From positions 558,001-622,000 of the forward strand of contig JACATO010001117.1 of assembly GCA_018389105.1 (NCBI GenBank): 64,000 nucleotides of DNA, in the 5' to 3' direction. Shown piece by piece: positions 48,976 to 61,449 of the stretch. A program made the position numbers and the translations under genes. The notes beneath the pieces are model-generated. The model was not told the origin of the DNA, made no database searches, and worked only from the letters and a program-made list of their open reading frames with translations. Positions within the stretch are counted from its first letter, which is position 1. Each line of letters opens with the position of its first letter. Source of the stretch: Nautilus pompilius (taxonomy: Eukaryota > Mollusca > Cephalopoda > Nautilida > Nautilidae).

Positions 48976-51900
48976 GAATTTCAGAAAAAATGCCATCATT
49001 AACAATTCTGTAATGTAAATAATTCTCTATCCATTAAATTGAATATATTATAAACTTTAAATGCAAACTTGGTTTCTTTCATCCCATGTTTTGTAAAGTA
49101 AAATGTAAACAGCTACTCAAAGGTTTATAATAACAGCCGATTTAAAAATTAAATATGATATTAATATCATATCTAATTTTCATTCAACCAGGTGAAATTT
49201 CCAACCCTATCATGATTAAATAAATTGACATCTCAAAATAAAAACATATAGATATTTTATGAACAAACCCTATAGATGTTACTTCATCCAAACATTCTGC
49301 TGGCTATCAGAGCAACCGTGAATGGAAAATAGTATGTAAACTTTTAAGTACGGTACCTGGCACAATGAAATCACCTCATTAAACACCGATAAGGTGTTGT
49401 CTTGCTGTGCCAAATAATTCAGTTATTACAACTGGCATTTTAGCCATAAAAAATAAATATATCTATCTATGTTAGAAAAACTCAAGAATTTATTTTATTA
49501 ATTTGTTTCCTTATCCAAGAAAAAGAATATTTGACACACTCATTATAATGTAAATAGCTACAAAATACAAAAGTCAATAAATAATTTGAACTAAATAAAA
49601 AAATTTTAAATTTTACAAAAATTCACCACCTCAGGATTGAACAATAACTGCAGAAAAATTAACAGTACACATTTATTGTTTTAAATAATATATTAACTTC
49701 TGTTGGCATACAGAAATAATGTTCAGAAAATTATGAATTACTATAATTCAGTTTTGAAAACCAGAAGTCAAATGAATTATACACAGTGTAGCACTACTAA
49801 ATAAAGCTTTTTTTTTCATAAATTGTTCAACCACAGACTCTCGCCAGTATGTTAATCCACTTGTAATGTATACCAGACTCAATCTGATGATAAGCAATGC
49901 GAAAAGTCCAGTCGGCCCACTGAAATTACTGGAATATTTGGAAATTCAGATTTAGCATATGACGACTCATTAAAAGAAAAGAAAAATTTTTTTTAAATGA
50001 AGATTTATCTCAGACAAATGGCAGAAGTTTAGCTGCTTCTGCAAAGCCTCGGCTCCAGAATGGCTTTTCAACAAAACTGTACTCATAGCATAAAAATGAT
50101 TAATTTGATCTTGATACCTGTTGTTATCACAAAGATAACAATGTGATATTACATATCATTTATCAATCAAGAGCTTAAGACAGTTTGACATATCAGTGCA
50201 GTTAAGATTTTTAAAAATAAAAACAGATCGACAAAAACAAAGATGCGTTTAGATTTCACATGAAACAAAATATGGAACCAACAACCATAAGATGTATTGA
50301 AGATGATGTTCAGTAAGACTTCAAATTTTGTCTGGAGCCTGAAGAAGAAATTGCCTGCACATTTCTATGCATGTACCAACATTAAAATCAACTTTATCTG
50401 AACTACAAGCTGAAATCTTCTCAACTTACTATATAATTCTTTCTTTTTATCCATGACAAGACATGCACAATATAAGACGGTGAGAGAAAATAGTTTGTGC
50501 TTAATATTAACTGAGTGACCACATATTTACAGGTTCAGCAAAATGTCACTAAGTCTTTCAATTTCCAACTTTTTATAATTAAAAATTATCAAATTTCTAA
50601 GAAAGAAAACAAAACTGATTTTTAGTAGGGACACAGTTTGTTAGAAAACAGTATATAGTTGAGTGTTGTCTCATGAGAAATTAAAACCTTGTGAGACGTT
50701 TAAGACGTCTAGTCCATAAAGAAAATGCTACATTTTGCCCTTTTTTCCCCCCTAAGTATTCATGGTGCTTAGTTCTTCATGTTAATACTGTACATAAAAA
50801 CATCAATGCCCATATGGTCAAACTTCTGAAAGATTGTTGCTGACATTCTTCAGCCAATCAGTAAAATATACCTATAGATTAAAGCACTTATTTTTATCTG
50901 ATTCTAAAATGTCAGAAATCTAACGCAATTTCTCAGAGTAATGGCAGCATGGGACGGTTTTGTTCACTCTCTTATTTAAATTTTTTTAAAGACAAAATGT
51001 CGATCATCTAAAATTTTGATTTTCCTAACCATGTACTTCCACTAATTAGTTTGGATAATCAGGTTCTGCTGTAAATGGTAGAAAATACATACATTTTCAA
51101 AAAAAAAGTTATAATAAGTTCACTCTTAGAATTTCTGTCACACAAACGTCCCCCGCCAACCTTTTACCTGATGTCTATTTTGCATATTTTCACTGCCCCT
51201 GTAACTGAAAGGTGCTTATCACGTATAACTTCTCAATCCTTCCGCCAGCATGTCTACAGTTCAGAGAAGTGGTCAGGACAGCAGATCGTCAATGCTGCAT
51301 GGAATGTATTAATGAATGGTTTCCAAAAATTAAGCAACAAAATTATTTTCAAAATAGTTAGTTTTATTCAACAAATGATTAATGATAAATCCTCTTTATG
51401 TAACCAAACTTTTATCAAAGAAATGTGTGAATTAGGTCCACTGGAAGCACGTAAGTTAGCTTTGGTATAAAGAAACTGGCATCCATTCATATCAATTTTG
51501 GCTCTGTTAGAATATTTATTTTGAAGGACAACATTACAAATGGGTAAATTGGTAGGATAGAGACTGGACAGTCGCAGACTCAAGTGGTGGAATGGCTAAA
51601 TGATAATTAAAGTGAGGTTTCTCAGCTATGAAGATACTGTCCAAAGACCAGTTCAAGGTCAACCACGAGTTACAATCTCAGCAAAACTTCATCTCTGATC
51701 CAATTTGCTTCTGATCTCTCTTCAAGCACAGGGATGTTATCAGCCTCAGCCTTGTGATGAGTTAAGATTTATGTTACTCGTGGTGCATACTCATCTGGAA
51801 TATGGAACGCAGCAACCAGTCTATAAACATCATGGAAGGGTATCACATGGTAACACACACAGTTCACATTAGTAGTTTGACAAGTAAAGTCACTTTCATG

Positions 51901-53330
51901 GGAAAAGGAAGCACTATATATAGACGGAGGAAGTGATAATGTGGTCTGGCCTCCTCCTGCATATACTATCTATAAACAGAAGTGATCATCAAGTTACTAA
52001 TCAATGCCTGTCTATTTTCAGCTGGTTTGCCCACAGCAGTTTAAAGTGACTTGCACTAGAAAGAACTAACAAACAATCACTTCTCTCAAAACAGCAAAAA
52101 TAGCAACAGAACAGCTCCATGGCCCACCTGAACCCTCAAAAGTATCAATATTTTTCTCCTAGAGCCTGCTAATTCAGTGAAAGGAGGAGAAAAACCTACT
52201 TGAAACTAACACTTCTCCTGATCCACTACACCAGCTGCTGTTATCTGAGAAAGGAAAAAGCTCATCTTACCAACTGTACACCACCATTGAAGTGTCTGCT
52301 GGACCAGCATCAGCAGCAAGCAACTAACGAACACCCAGAGACGATGAAGAACTTGAGCTTTATATACAAGAAAGAGAATCCTGTAAAATAAGAAATTCAT
52401 TCTGTCATGGAACACATTTTGAAATACTGGCATCAACTCAGAAACACTCAAGCTGAACTACAAACTTACTAACATCACACTAGCAGTTCTGTCAACACTA
52501 GTTACAGTCAAACATGACTTTTCTGGTCTCAAGTTGGTGCTATTGCCACAAAGAACAAACATGACAGAGGACAATATAGTGATTTGTTGCAACAGCTTTT
52601 TTCAAAGGACAAGAGTGATTTTTGTTTCCTTATTGGTTATGTTTAGTGTTTTGTAAAAAGTTACTGATTTACACTGTTGCATAAACATTGACTTGATTAC
52701 TTTGTTTGTTAAACCAATGCAGAAAAGAATTTTTTTTCCTGGACCAGAACTAAAATGGACCAATACAGCAGAGTGAACAATCCCACCATAATACACTTGT
52801 CCACATAGAACATTTGTAATCAGTCAATACCTTCAAGACTAAACCATTACTCATAAGACATGGCCAGCAGGTTCTCCTAAGCTAAATCCTATTATGAATG
52901 TTTAAGATACTTTAGAAAAGATGTGTTGCTTTCAAGCCCCTTCCAAGATCACTCCAAATTTCTGATAAGATGACAAACTTTAGACCACTGCTCTTGGAAA
53001 CCACTGAGAGTCATCTATTGTTATCTGGGTGGGGGGGATAGAGGTGGCAAATACCCCACTGACTACCTTTGATTCATTATGTTAAAATTCCTTGTTTCCT
53101 GATTCAGTCCTGCTTGTTTCCCTTTACTCCCCTTCAAATTATTTGTATGCTGGATGTAGGCTATTTCTTTTTAAAATATTTGCCCTGATTTGAAATTAGT
53201 GGGTTTAGCTTTGGCACTAAAAGCATAGACTAGTTGTGCGCCTTACATTTTGCCGACCACAAATTTTCTAGTTTGTGCACCTTTAAGGGTTAATCTGATG
53301 TCTGGTAGATTTCCAGGCTGTGAGCTGAAA
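48976..53330. other. AT-rich stretch without recognised genes
   Basis: I see no exon, RNA gene or mobile element I can defend here. It probably belongs to the LRRK2 5'UTR intron. An open frame at 51075-51470 has no recognised motif. Confidence 0.5.
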
Positions 53331-53599
53331 ATGACAGAATGCGGCTTTCCTACTGCAGCGGAATGATAGGAAATGGTGATGTTCAAACCATCTCTCTATG
53401 AGAGAGAGGAAAATACTGCTCCAACTCTACAATTATGGTGTTTTGGCTGGAAAGGTTCTGCTTGCGGCATACAACACGATGAGGGGTACATATCAGACAC
53501 ACGCAGCCAGGCTAAACCGCATGTGTTGCCGCTCCAAGCTGGGGGTTGTAAGCTGTAATAATTCAGGGCCTTTTGGAACTCTACCTCATAATTGCCTAC

Positions 53600-55070
53600 C
53601 GGCATTGGCGTTTACTCCAATCAAGCCATGCATGCGGAAGTGGAAGGTGGCTGGCTGAGTCATGGTGACCCTCTTGTTGAGTTCGTTGGCTGGTCTCATT
53701 ATCATCGAATGCTTGCTGTCACCGTCCCATCAACAATGGACAAGCAAAGTCTTTGTCTCAAGACTGAGCACCTGGGGGTGGGGGGGCCCTTCCCACCTCC
53801 CTCATCCGGGGCCCTCCCCACCTCCCTCGTCCCTACCCATACACAACAACGTTAACCCTACACTACGTTTCACAAAATTCTATAACATTCCAGGATCAAA
53901 CCATTACACACTTTTAAAAAGGAAAAAAAAAAGGGGGGTTTGGAGGGGTTAAGTACACTAACTAAACCCTTAAATTCGGAATCTTAGTGGCCTCGGAGCT
54001 CACACGTCCATCCTATCCCAGCGGTTTTGGATGCTGTAACTGTGTATCGTATCGAGCCGGTCTGATGGGATCAATTAGGGTATCACAAAGGGTACTGAGG
54101 ATTTCTGGTGTGTTTGCTGCCCCCTCCCAGAGAGAAATGGATTTAAATCGAAGGAAATGCAGTGTAAATATCGCTTAATCCTCCGGGCTCAGGGTGACGG
54201 TGGGAAGCCATGGAGGAGTCGGCCTGACCGATCGATGGTCCGTCCCCTTTTCATTTACCAACGAGAGCCTTTTGTGGTGGAAGGCGAGACGGGGGTGGTT
54301 CCCCTCCCCGGTCACACTTATGAGCATCAGCAGAGAGGGAGGGCTCCCACCAGACATCTTTACCCGGTAACAGTGGCCTGGAGCTTTGGACGGAGGAGTC
54401 AGGGGGCCCGCAAACTTCGGGTGGGGGAAGGGAGGTACTCACGGTCGGTGGAGGAACGCCGGCAATGGCGAGGTGCGGCTGTTCTGTTCTTGTCGTCCAC
54501 CCCCCCCCCGTTAACTACCGGTCCCAGCGATTCTCGGCACCCCTGCAGAGCCGGTGGATGATGATGATCAGCCGGACGACCAGCAGGACCTATAAATCAT
54601 GGCGGCCGGGTCTGTATAAAATCGGGATCGCACGACGGGTCCCGGCCACCTGGCGGATCGAACAGAATAAGTTCACTATTACGGTTGTCGTTATTCACCT
54701 GCCCGGAGGAGGTGTGCCAAGCATGTCGCACTCCGTGACTCACCTGAGGACATGGTTGATGGGTTCACCTTTATAAAAACAGGAGATGGAATGGAAGACC
54801 CCCCCCCCTTCCGTCGGTTCTATGGCCAGGTACACTTACCCATCGTTTAACTCAGCTTTAAATCACCCGACTGCTGGAGCTTCGTCATTTCCTCTGCCGG
54901 CAGAGGGCGCGCAACGATTTGATCACGCGGCCAAACAAACTGTGTGGATGTTGTTACGAAAAGATCCCACCTAAGGGCGGGTTCTCTGGGCCCTTGTGAA
55001 ATCCTCGGAATACATTACACCTAAATTATAACCCAGATATCGCGGAGGGTAGGCAGGAGTTATCGAACTA
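53600..55070. other. GC-rich block with poly-C and poly-G runs, unclassified
   Basis: The base composition rises sharply above the AT-rich surroundings, with CpGs, runs of 8-10 C (for example near 54505 and 54798) and a near-tandem cccacctccctc motif at 53796-53829. A TATAAAA occurs at about 54614. Overlapping open frames on both strands have no recognised motif. It could be a promoter/CpG island or an unfamiliar repeat; I cannot decide. Confidence 0.4.
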
Positions 55071-55429
55071 TTTCCATGAGTCATTCCGAAGAGGAGGAGG
55101 TAAGCCAGCAGGTTTGGGTTATCTCCCCACAGTTGATCATCCACGATATCACAGAGATCTCTGTTATTAATATCTGTTTTTACGTTTTGTTGTTAATTTT
55201 GTTTCTATTTTTTAAAGTTTTATTCAGGCATAAAATTTCTTATTACAGAATAACGCAGATAAAAATATCTAGCATCTGTTGCGTTTATATTTATTCTTAG
55301 TGTGCAAGATCCATCCGAAAATCCAGAATGGTAAGACAGGAGATTACATACTACCAGCTAAGTATATGGTACCAACAACAATCTTCATTTAAAAAGTCTA
55401 AAAATATCTTGAAGTAGATTGTCTAATGC

Positions 55430-56250
55430 CTGAAGAACAGTAAGGGTGCGAAAGAGGATAGCATGGATATAAATACCATCTTTTTATAAACAGAATGACT
55501 CCAGAAGACTTTAATACAAAAGGAAAATCTTAGTACATAATGGATTGACTACAAAAAAAGTATTTCTCTCACTTCAAACCAATCGAGATGTACAAAGTGT
55601 TTCCCATACTAATGAACTACATGAAATCAAGTATGAGTAGTGGAAAGAAAAGCTGATCCTGAGCCATTTCATTGGAACTAGCACAACACAATCCATCAGC
55701 ATCAAAAATGGAATATTTCAAGGAGACACCTTGTCACCATTGCTCTTCTGTCTAGCATTACCCCCCCCCCCAACTAAGCATCAGACATCAGAGCAAACAG
55801 TGGAAAGGTTAGACAGGGTTTATACTGGACAGATGTGCAAAAGGCTATCTTCAGAAAAGTAAGCTAATTAGAGCATCAGAACTTGAATGTAAGCACCAAG
55901 AACACGGAACTAGTAAAGAAGAGACGTCCAAATATCTATGAGTCAATGAGGCTGAAGGAATTCAACAAGCAGTTATGAAGGAAAAGGGATTTTAAAAAGA
56001 ATACCATCGAGGGACAGAATTAGTTTCGAACAACAAATTGAATGCTGTAAATAGAAGCCATAGTAGCTGCAGTGACATAAAACTTCAATGTCATTAACTG
56101 GAAGATAGTACCACGGCCATCCCCCCGGGGAAAACCGGACAGCTCGAGGCTGGACCGCTCTTAATTTCAGCAATTAAAGATGAGTACGAAACACGAATCC
56201 AAAAAAAAAAAAAGGCTAAACTTCATTTTCAGATATCTGGAGGATGAAGT
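55430..56250 (+). pseudogene. Non-LTR retrotransposon reverse transcriptase relic
   Basis: The plus strand reads WIDYKKVFLSLQ (cf. the WIDYKKAYDSVPH block), then IKNGIFQGDTLSPLLFCLAL, which is RT motif 4 (QGDxLSPLLF), then KYLW, GIQQAVMKEKGF, NNKLNAVNRSHS and RYLEDEV. This is the order seen in a family of LINE polymerases I know from molluscs and flatworms. The region between motif 4 and KYLW, including the FADD-type catalytic box, is missing, and stops and shifts are frequent. Confidence 0.72.
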
Positions 56251-56576
56251 TGCTCAGCTGTTTATCTGGCAATCAATGGCGTACATGCCACGATCCTCAA
56301 CAGACAGCGAACACATGGGGATAGTAAACATCCCTGGTTAATTAAATCAACAACGGCATAAGGAACGATAGATATACACTTCGAAATGAGTGAGCCACCT
56401 GCAAGCAAAGCTGGAACCAATAAATACATGTAGTTTTGCTTTAACTCTATAGCGTACAAATTTCTGAAAATATTTCTCGTTTTATAGTAAATTGTCATCT
56501 TTCCAAACATTGTAAACAATATCGTGTTGTTGTTTTTTCATTGAATTTATTTATGTTTTCTGAGGATAATTATTCT

Positions 56577-56592
56577 CATATATATATATATA
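56577..56592. repeat. (AT)n microsatellite
   Basis: About eight AT units in an AT-rich stretch. Confidence 0.9.
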
Positions 56593-57429
56593 ATTTGTCT
56601 TTTTACAGTAACCTAGTTTTGTGGGCGTGGTTGGGAAGCCTGCGCCGGAAGCAAACGTTTTGATTGACAGATGTAGATGCTAAGCCACGTTCAAGCCTAG
56701 AAAAGCAGCTTTCAGAATCTGTCAGCGGTTGCAGCCGGTAGACGTGAGACAGCCTTGAATTGCCATTTAAAACTGATCGGGTGGAAAGGCCCTCCTCCAG
56801 TTATGCCAGGCAGTATCAATAAAACTCCACCGACAAGCAGTAAGCTCATCTCTGCTCCGTTATCTCATCAGAACACATATCTGTGGCGATTGTGAGATAA
56901 CTTCACGAAATAGACTCACCGATGAAATATCACCTTACCTTATACACAGATCGATGTGTTGGTGCGTACATTTACCTGTTTCGGTATATGATTGATGGAA
57001 ATCCATGCGTTTAACTAGAAATAGTTAGAACTTATAATATGGCTCAGTAGATTTTGGCGGGTCTGGGTTACTGTGGATTCTGTAAGTCGATATGGCATGG
57101 AAGAAAGAAAACAAAAAAACCGCTCTGACTGGTTCTGAGTAAGAATCCAGGCTTTGGAATTTCTGGAGTCATCTGTAGTTTGTTTTTTTTGTTTTTTTAA
57201 AAATAAATAATTAGTAATATTCCTCGTGTGAAAAGCCGACGGAAAATTTTCACGATCGTCCGGCTGCTCGTTCTTGCCGACGATGCACGGGTGCAGTTTA
57301 CCGTATCTCGCCTCAGCAGCAGCATCTAGTGTCGTAAGTTCTCCCCGATCGCACCCGACTGTCAAATCACAAATCACGGAAATAACGTTTTAGAAGAAAT
57401 TTAAAATCTTCAGGAAATAAGGTGATAAA

Positions 57430-57523
57430 CCTCCCCTCTCTCTCTCTGTCTGTCTCCCCCTCTCTCTCTCCTCCATCTCTTCTCTCTCTCTCTTCTCTGT
57501 CTGTCTCCCCTCTCTCTCTCCCA

Positions 57524-57555
<32 letters not shown>

Positions 57556-57576
57556 CTCTTGTCTGTCTTGTCCCCC

Positions 57577-57607
<31 letters not shown>

Positions 57608-57626
57608 TTCCTCTCTTCTCTCTCTC

Positions 57627-57705
<79 letters not shown>

Positions 57706-57766
57706 GTCTGTTCCCCATCTCTCTCTCTCTCTGTCTGTCTCCCCATCTCTCTCTCTCTCTCTGTGA
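57430..57766 (+). repeat. Pyrimidine tract, (TCTC)n with TCTG and CCCC interruptions
   Basis: About 340 bp of almost pure C/T on the plus strand. It opens artificial Ser/Leu frames on the plus strand and Arg/Glu frames on the minus strand; none is a gene. Confidence 0.97.
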
Positions 57767-59040
57767 ATGCAAACAGTCTCCCTGTGTTCCGACGACGGTT
57801 CTCTCTTCAAGACGGCAGCCGTTGTGAGCCTTCCGGAAATCCTCTCGTCTTAGCGATCTGATTAACCCGCGCCGTGCAAGATCTAACACCGTTATTTATT
57901 ACTGAGAAGCAAACCAGAAATGTGGGGAAGCTGCCAGCAAATTCCACATCATGTGTAATCGATATTGTTTCTTCATCAGCGCTTTCTCTGTACACACGTC
58001 ATCACATCTCTCCAGACAATGGGAAAACGCTAATGGCCTCAACGGCGCATGCGCCGTTATCCATTTGGCAGATCTTTTCACTCCTGACAGATTCCCGAAC
58101 ACACGGCACGGAAACTGAACCGATGTTTTTCTATCGATACTAAAATCCGCTCCCCTCAGAGAAACGGTAGCGTCAAAGGCCGTAAAACTTACCATCTCGT
58201 ACAACCGAACGCCCGTACGGCAACAGTTCTCAATTTAGGGTTTGTGACCCCAAATTTGGTGGCAGCAAGATAGATAAGATCACGAAGCCGGTCGGTATCA
58301 CGTGGTAGAACCCACCAACCTTCCAGCCTCACACCTTGAGACGCAGTTATTCTGTTGGTAGAGAGGTGCAGGAATTGCTCTCCCGAACACCTGTGGCGGC
58401 CATCTTGAAATATGGAGTATCTTTTGGTAAGTCTCCAGTTACAGCCGCCAGTGGACGTCGTTCATGACATTAGACTTGAAAAAGATAAGTATTAGATCCA
58501 GTCATGTATGGGCAGAATCACCATGTACCCGGTTTAAGGTGCGATCAACAAAAAGCAGCCGCTAGGTTTCGATCCCACGGCCTTCCCCAATAACCGTCGG
58601 CACAGGAAAGCTCCCAGCTGTCGTCAATGCAATACGGATCGTAAATGATAAACTTTTCCTGCGTCTACACTGGAATTTTAGCAAAGTTATTTCCCCTTAG
58701 TTATAGAGGGCGCTAAGCAGCGCCATCATCGATTGGTGTTTGTGCCACGTGATTTTCACACGATGATGGCCTACATAAAAAAATATATATATCCGAATTA
58801 TTCGTACGCGTTTAAATCGACTAAATCACTGTTTCCCAACCGGGGTCCAAGTTGACCCCCAGGGGTGATTTGCAAATTCCAAGGGCTCCACAGAGCTTGG
58901 GGAGGGGGTAAAATATGGGTGAACAAAATTCAATGGGTTCGTGCCTCTCTTTGAGGGTGAAGTGGGGGCCAAAGGTATAAAGATGCAATGCTTGTGTTCC
59001 TTTAAGAGGCCCTTTCAGGCTGATCTCGTTATACATCAGG

Positions 59041-59087
59041 TTATTATTATTATTATTCTTATTATTATTATTATTATTATTATTATC
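59041..59087. repeat. (ATT)n microsatellite
   Basis: About fifteen ATT units with one interruption (ATTCTT), inside the hAT relic. Confidence 0.95.
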
Positions 59088-59614
59088 TTACACAAATGCG
59101 AGAGTGCTGCCTGCTTCTGTAAAGGCGGAGATGCATGCCTACCAAAAACACTGTTCAAATTCAAACACGCACTTAAAATAGTACTCAGCAACACCATGAA
59201 TTCTTGTCTATGGCAAATCTGCCAACTCGCAGGCATGGCGGTGTAGCCATCGGTCACCTGATTATGTCATAGTCCCTCCGGGTCAGCTTACCCTGGCGTC
59301 ACCGGCCCCAGACAGCATCATGTTGCTCTGCCAACAAAACAATACACTGCTGACGGTGGCCAGAGGCCGGAAGTCGCCCCGCCACTCTGGACAATGGGCT
59401 TGGCGGAAAAATGCCAGGAGCCGGATCTTGATTGGACTGGTGCGGTTGGGCCGCCCTCCCATTGGCTGGCGCTACTGGGAGTGGAGGCTAGAAAAGCTGG
59501 ATAGGGACTTCATGGGACAGTACGGACGCATACGAGCGAACTGAGTGGTATACCTATATTGTGGCGAGCTCAGCTAAGAAGAAAGTACGTAGTACTCAGT
59601 TGAATATCTGAAGT

Positions 59615-61275
59615 ATGGCTTCATCGCCTTTCCACCTGACGAGAGACTGCCGCTGTGTTTACTTTGTGATCAGACTTTATGCAATGATTCTATGAAACCG
59701 GCAAAACTGGAAGTACATTTGCGATCCAAACACGGGAGCACGTTGATAAAGACCCGTTATATCTCCGGGATCTAAAGGCCGATCATGAGAACAAGATGCA
59801 GGCTCAGAAGACCATACTCTCGATGTTTAAGTCACAGACATCCATGCAAAATGCAGGACTGGTGGCTAGCTATGAAATGTCACTTCTCATCGCTAAGTGT
59901 GTAAATGCTCACACAATTGGCAAGGATTTAATCATACCTGCGCTGTGTTCACAAAAACTGTAGTGCAAAGATTGGATGATCCTGTGTCGATTACACCTCC
60001 TAGCAGCAACCCCGTCCAGCGCAGAATCGATGAGATGGCCTCAGATGTGGTGGATCAACTCGTTTGTAAACTTCAATAAAGGCCATTTACCGTTCAGTTG
60101 GACGAGTCAGCGGTGAGGGACTGAGTATTCTTCTCGCCTACGTTCGTTACATAGAGACAGCTGATTTCAGCAAAGAGATGCTGTTCTGTCGGCCATTTGA
60201 GACAATTACGACTGCACAGGACATATGCCAGCTGTTCGTGAAGTTTTTTTAATGACCATGACATTCCCATTGCTAACATAGTCTCATGTCCTGCTGATGG
60301 AGCACCGTCGATGATGGGGAAGAGGAATGGATTCCTCCAGTTACTGAAGAGAGACAACCCTGCTTTGATCTCCGTGTACTGCGGCATATATCGCGAGCAT
60401 CTCATCGCCAAAGGTCTCTCCCCTGAGCTCAGTGTGATTATGACGGCGATCATCAAAGTAATCAACCACATTAAAGCCAACCAAAAAACAGAAAGACTTC
60501 TCAAAGCATTCTACAAAGATGCAGAGGAGCAGTTTGTAAGGTTGCTATACTACACTCAAGTACGCTGGCTTTCAAAAGGACCGTGTCTGGAGCGATTTGT
60601 CGATCTTTGTGACGCCATTTTCGAGTTTTGCAGGTATCTCGAAATTATTGAACCATTGCGTGATGAAGATGCGATGGCCATGACTTTATCTCCTGATATT
60701 TTTGACAAACTGTTCAAGGCCCCAAAAAGACCATCGTTGAGTCCAAGTGCAAGATTTTTGCCTTTGTGTCCAAGTTAGAGCTGTGGCGAGGAGATCTGGA
60801 CAGGAAGGATTTCACCAGTTTCAGCCATTTGCTACTGTCCGATCAACGACCGTGTTTTGACAGTAATATGTGACTATGTTGCCTCACTGATCACTGAATT
60901 CAAGGCCCGGTTCGCAGATTTGCAGGCGATGTAGTTTCCGGACTGGTTGACACAACCATTTCTCTGTCAACTTGATGACGTTGATGGGTGTCACCGAGAT
61001 GAACTGGCAGAAATGCAGCACAATGACTCAATGAAAGTCGTTCATAAAATTAATGATGCGGTTGACTGACCAAGCTCCCGGGAACTATCCAGAGATGTCA
61101 AAAGCCGTAAGAAAGATGCTGCTTCCTTTTTTTCCAACATCTTGTTTAGTAGAATGTGGATTCAGAGCCATCGTGGACATTTTGAACAAGAAGCGAAATA
61201 GGTTGGACATCTGCGATCGGGGTGACCTAAAATATCCATCTCTTGTTTGGTGGGGGGTGATGACTGGACTAAATT
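59615..61275 (+). pseudogene. ZBED5/FAM200-like hAT transposase, broken
   Basis: Ordered blocks: a BED-like zinc finger (LCDQTLCNDSMKPAKLEVHL then RSKH, about 59.67 kb), NAGLVASYEMSLLIAK, KPFTVQLDES (about 60.09 kb), SCPADGAPSMMGKRNGFLQL with a catalytic-type Asp (about 60.30 kb), LLYYTQVRWLSKGPCLERF (about 60.55 kb) and the C-terminal dimerisation block LVECGFRAIVDILNKKRNRL (about 61.15 kb). At least five frameshifts or stops separate them. The longest intact run is 155 codons (60311-60778). Less decayed than the other hAT relics of the window. Confidence 0.85.
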
Positions 61276-61449
61276 AACCCTGACCGCATCATTTCCGTGG
61301 GCTAACCTAGCGTCTCTGCAGGGTCACTTACCAATTACTAGGCTGAGATACAAAGAAGAAAATCCGTCTACTGTTAGCAATTATTCTCTTTATTGTGTTG
61401 TTTGTAAAGTCTGTTCTCTCGTCTTTCGATTGATGCAGTGATAGACATG

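Larger units (their letters stand above)
58827..61290 (+). mobile_element. hAT transposon relic (ZBED5/FAM200-like)
   Basis: The left end cactgtttcccaaccggggt resembles hAT termini of this group. The transposase relic follows from about 59.61 kb. An (ATT)n tract and a GC-richer leader with two inverted CCAAT boxes (59.43 and 59.46 kb) lie between. I did not find a matching right end or a target duplication, so the right border is set by the end of coding similarity. Confidence 0.75.

Noticed and set aside
51075..51470. 131-codon open frame on the plus strand
   Set aside because: No recognised motif, no flanking splice signals I trust, overlapping frames on the other strand; likely chance in AT-rich DNA.
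54157..54561. 134-codon open frame in the GC-rich block
   Set aside because: Overlapped by open frames on both strands, as expected from high GC; no motif.
57367..57889. Long Arg/Glu- and Ser/Leu-rich open frames over the pyrimidine tract
   Set aside because: They are by-products of the TCTC repeat; no normal composition or motif.
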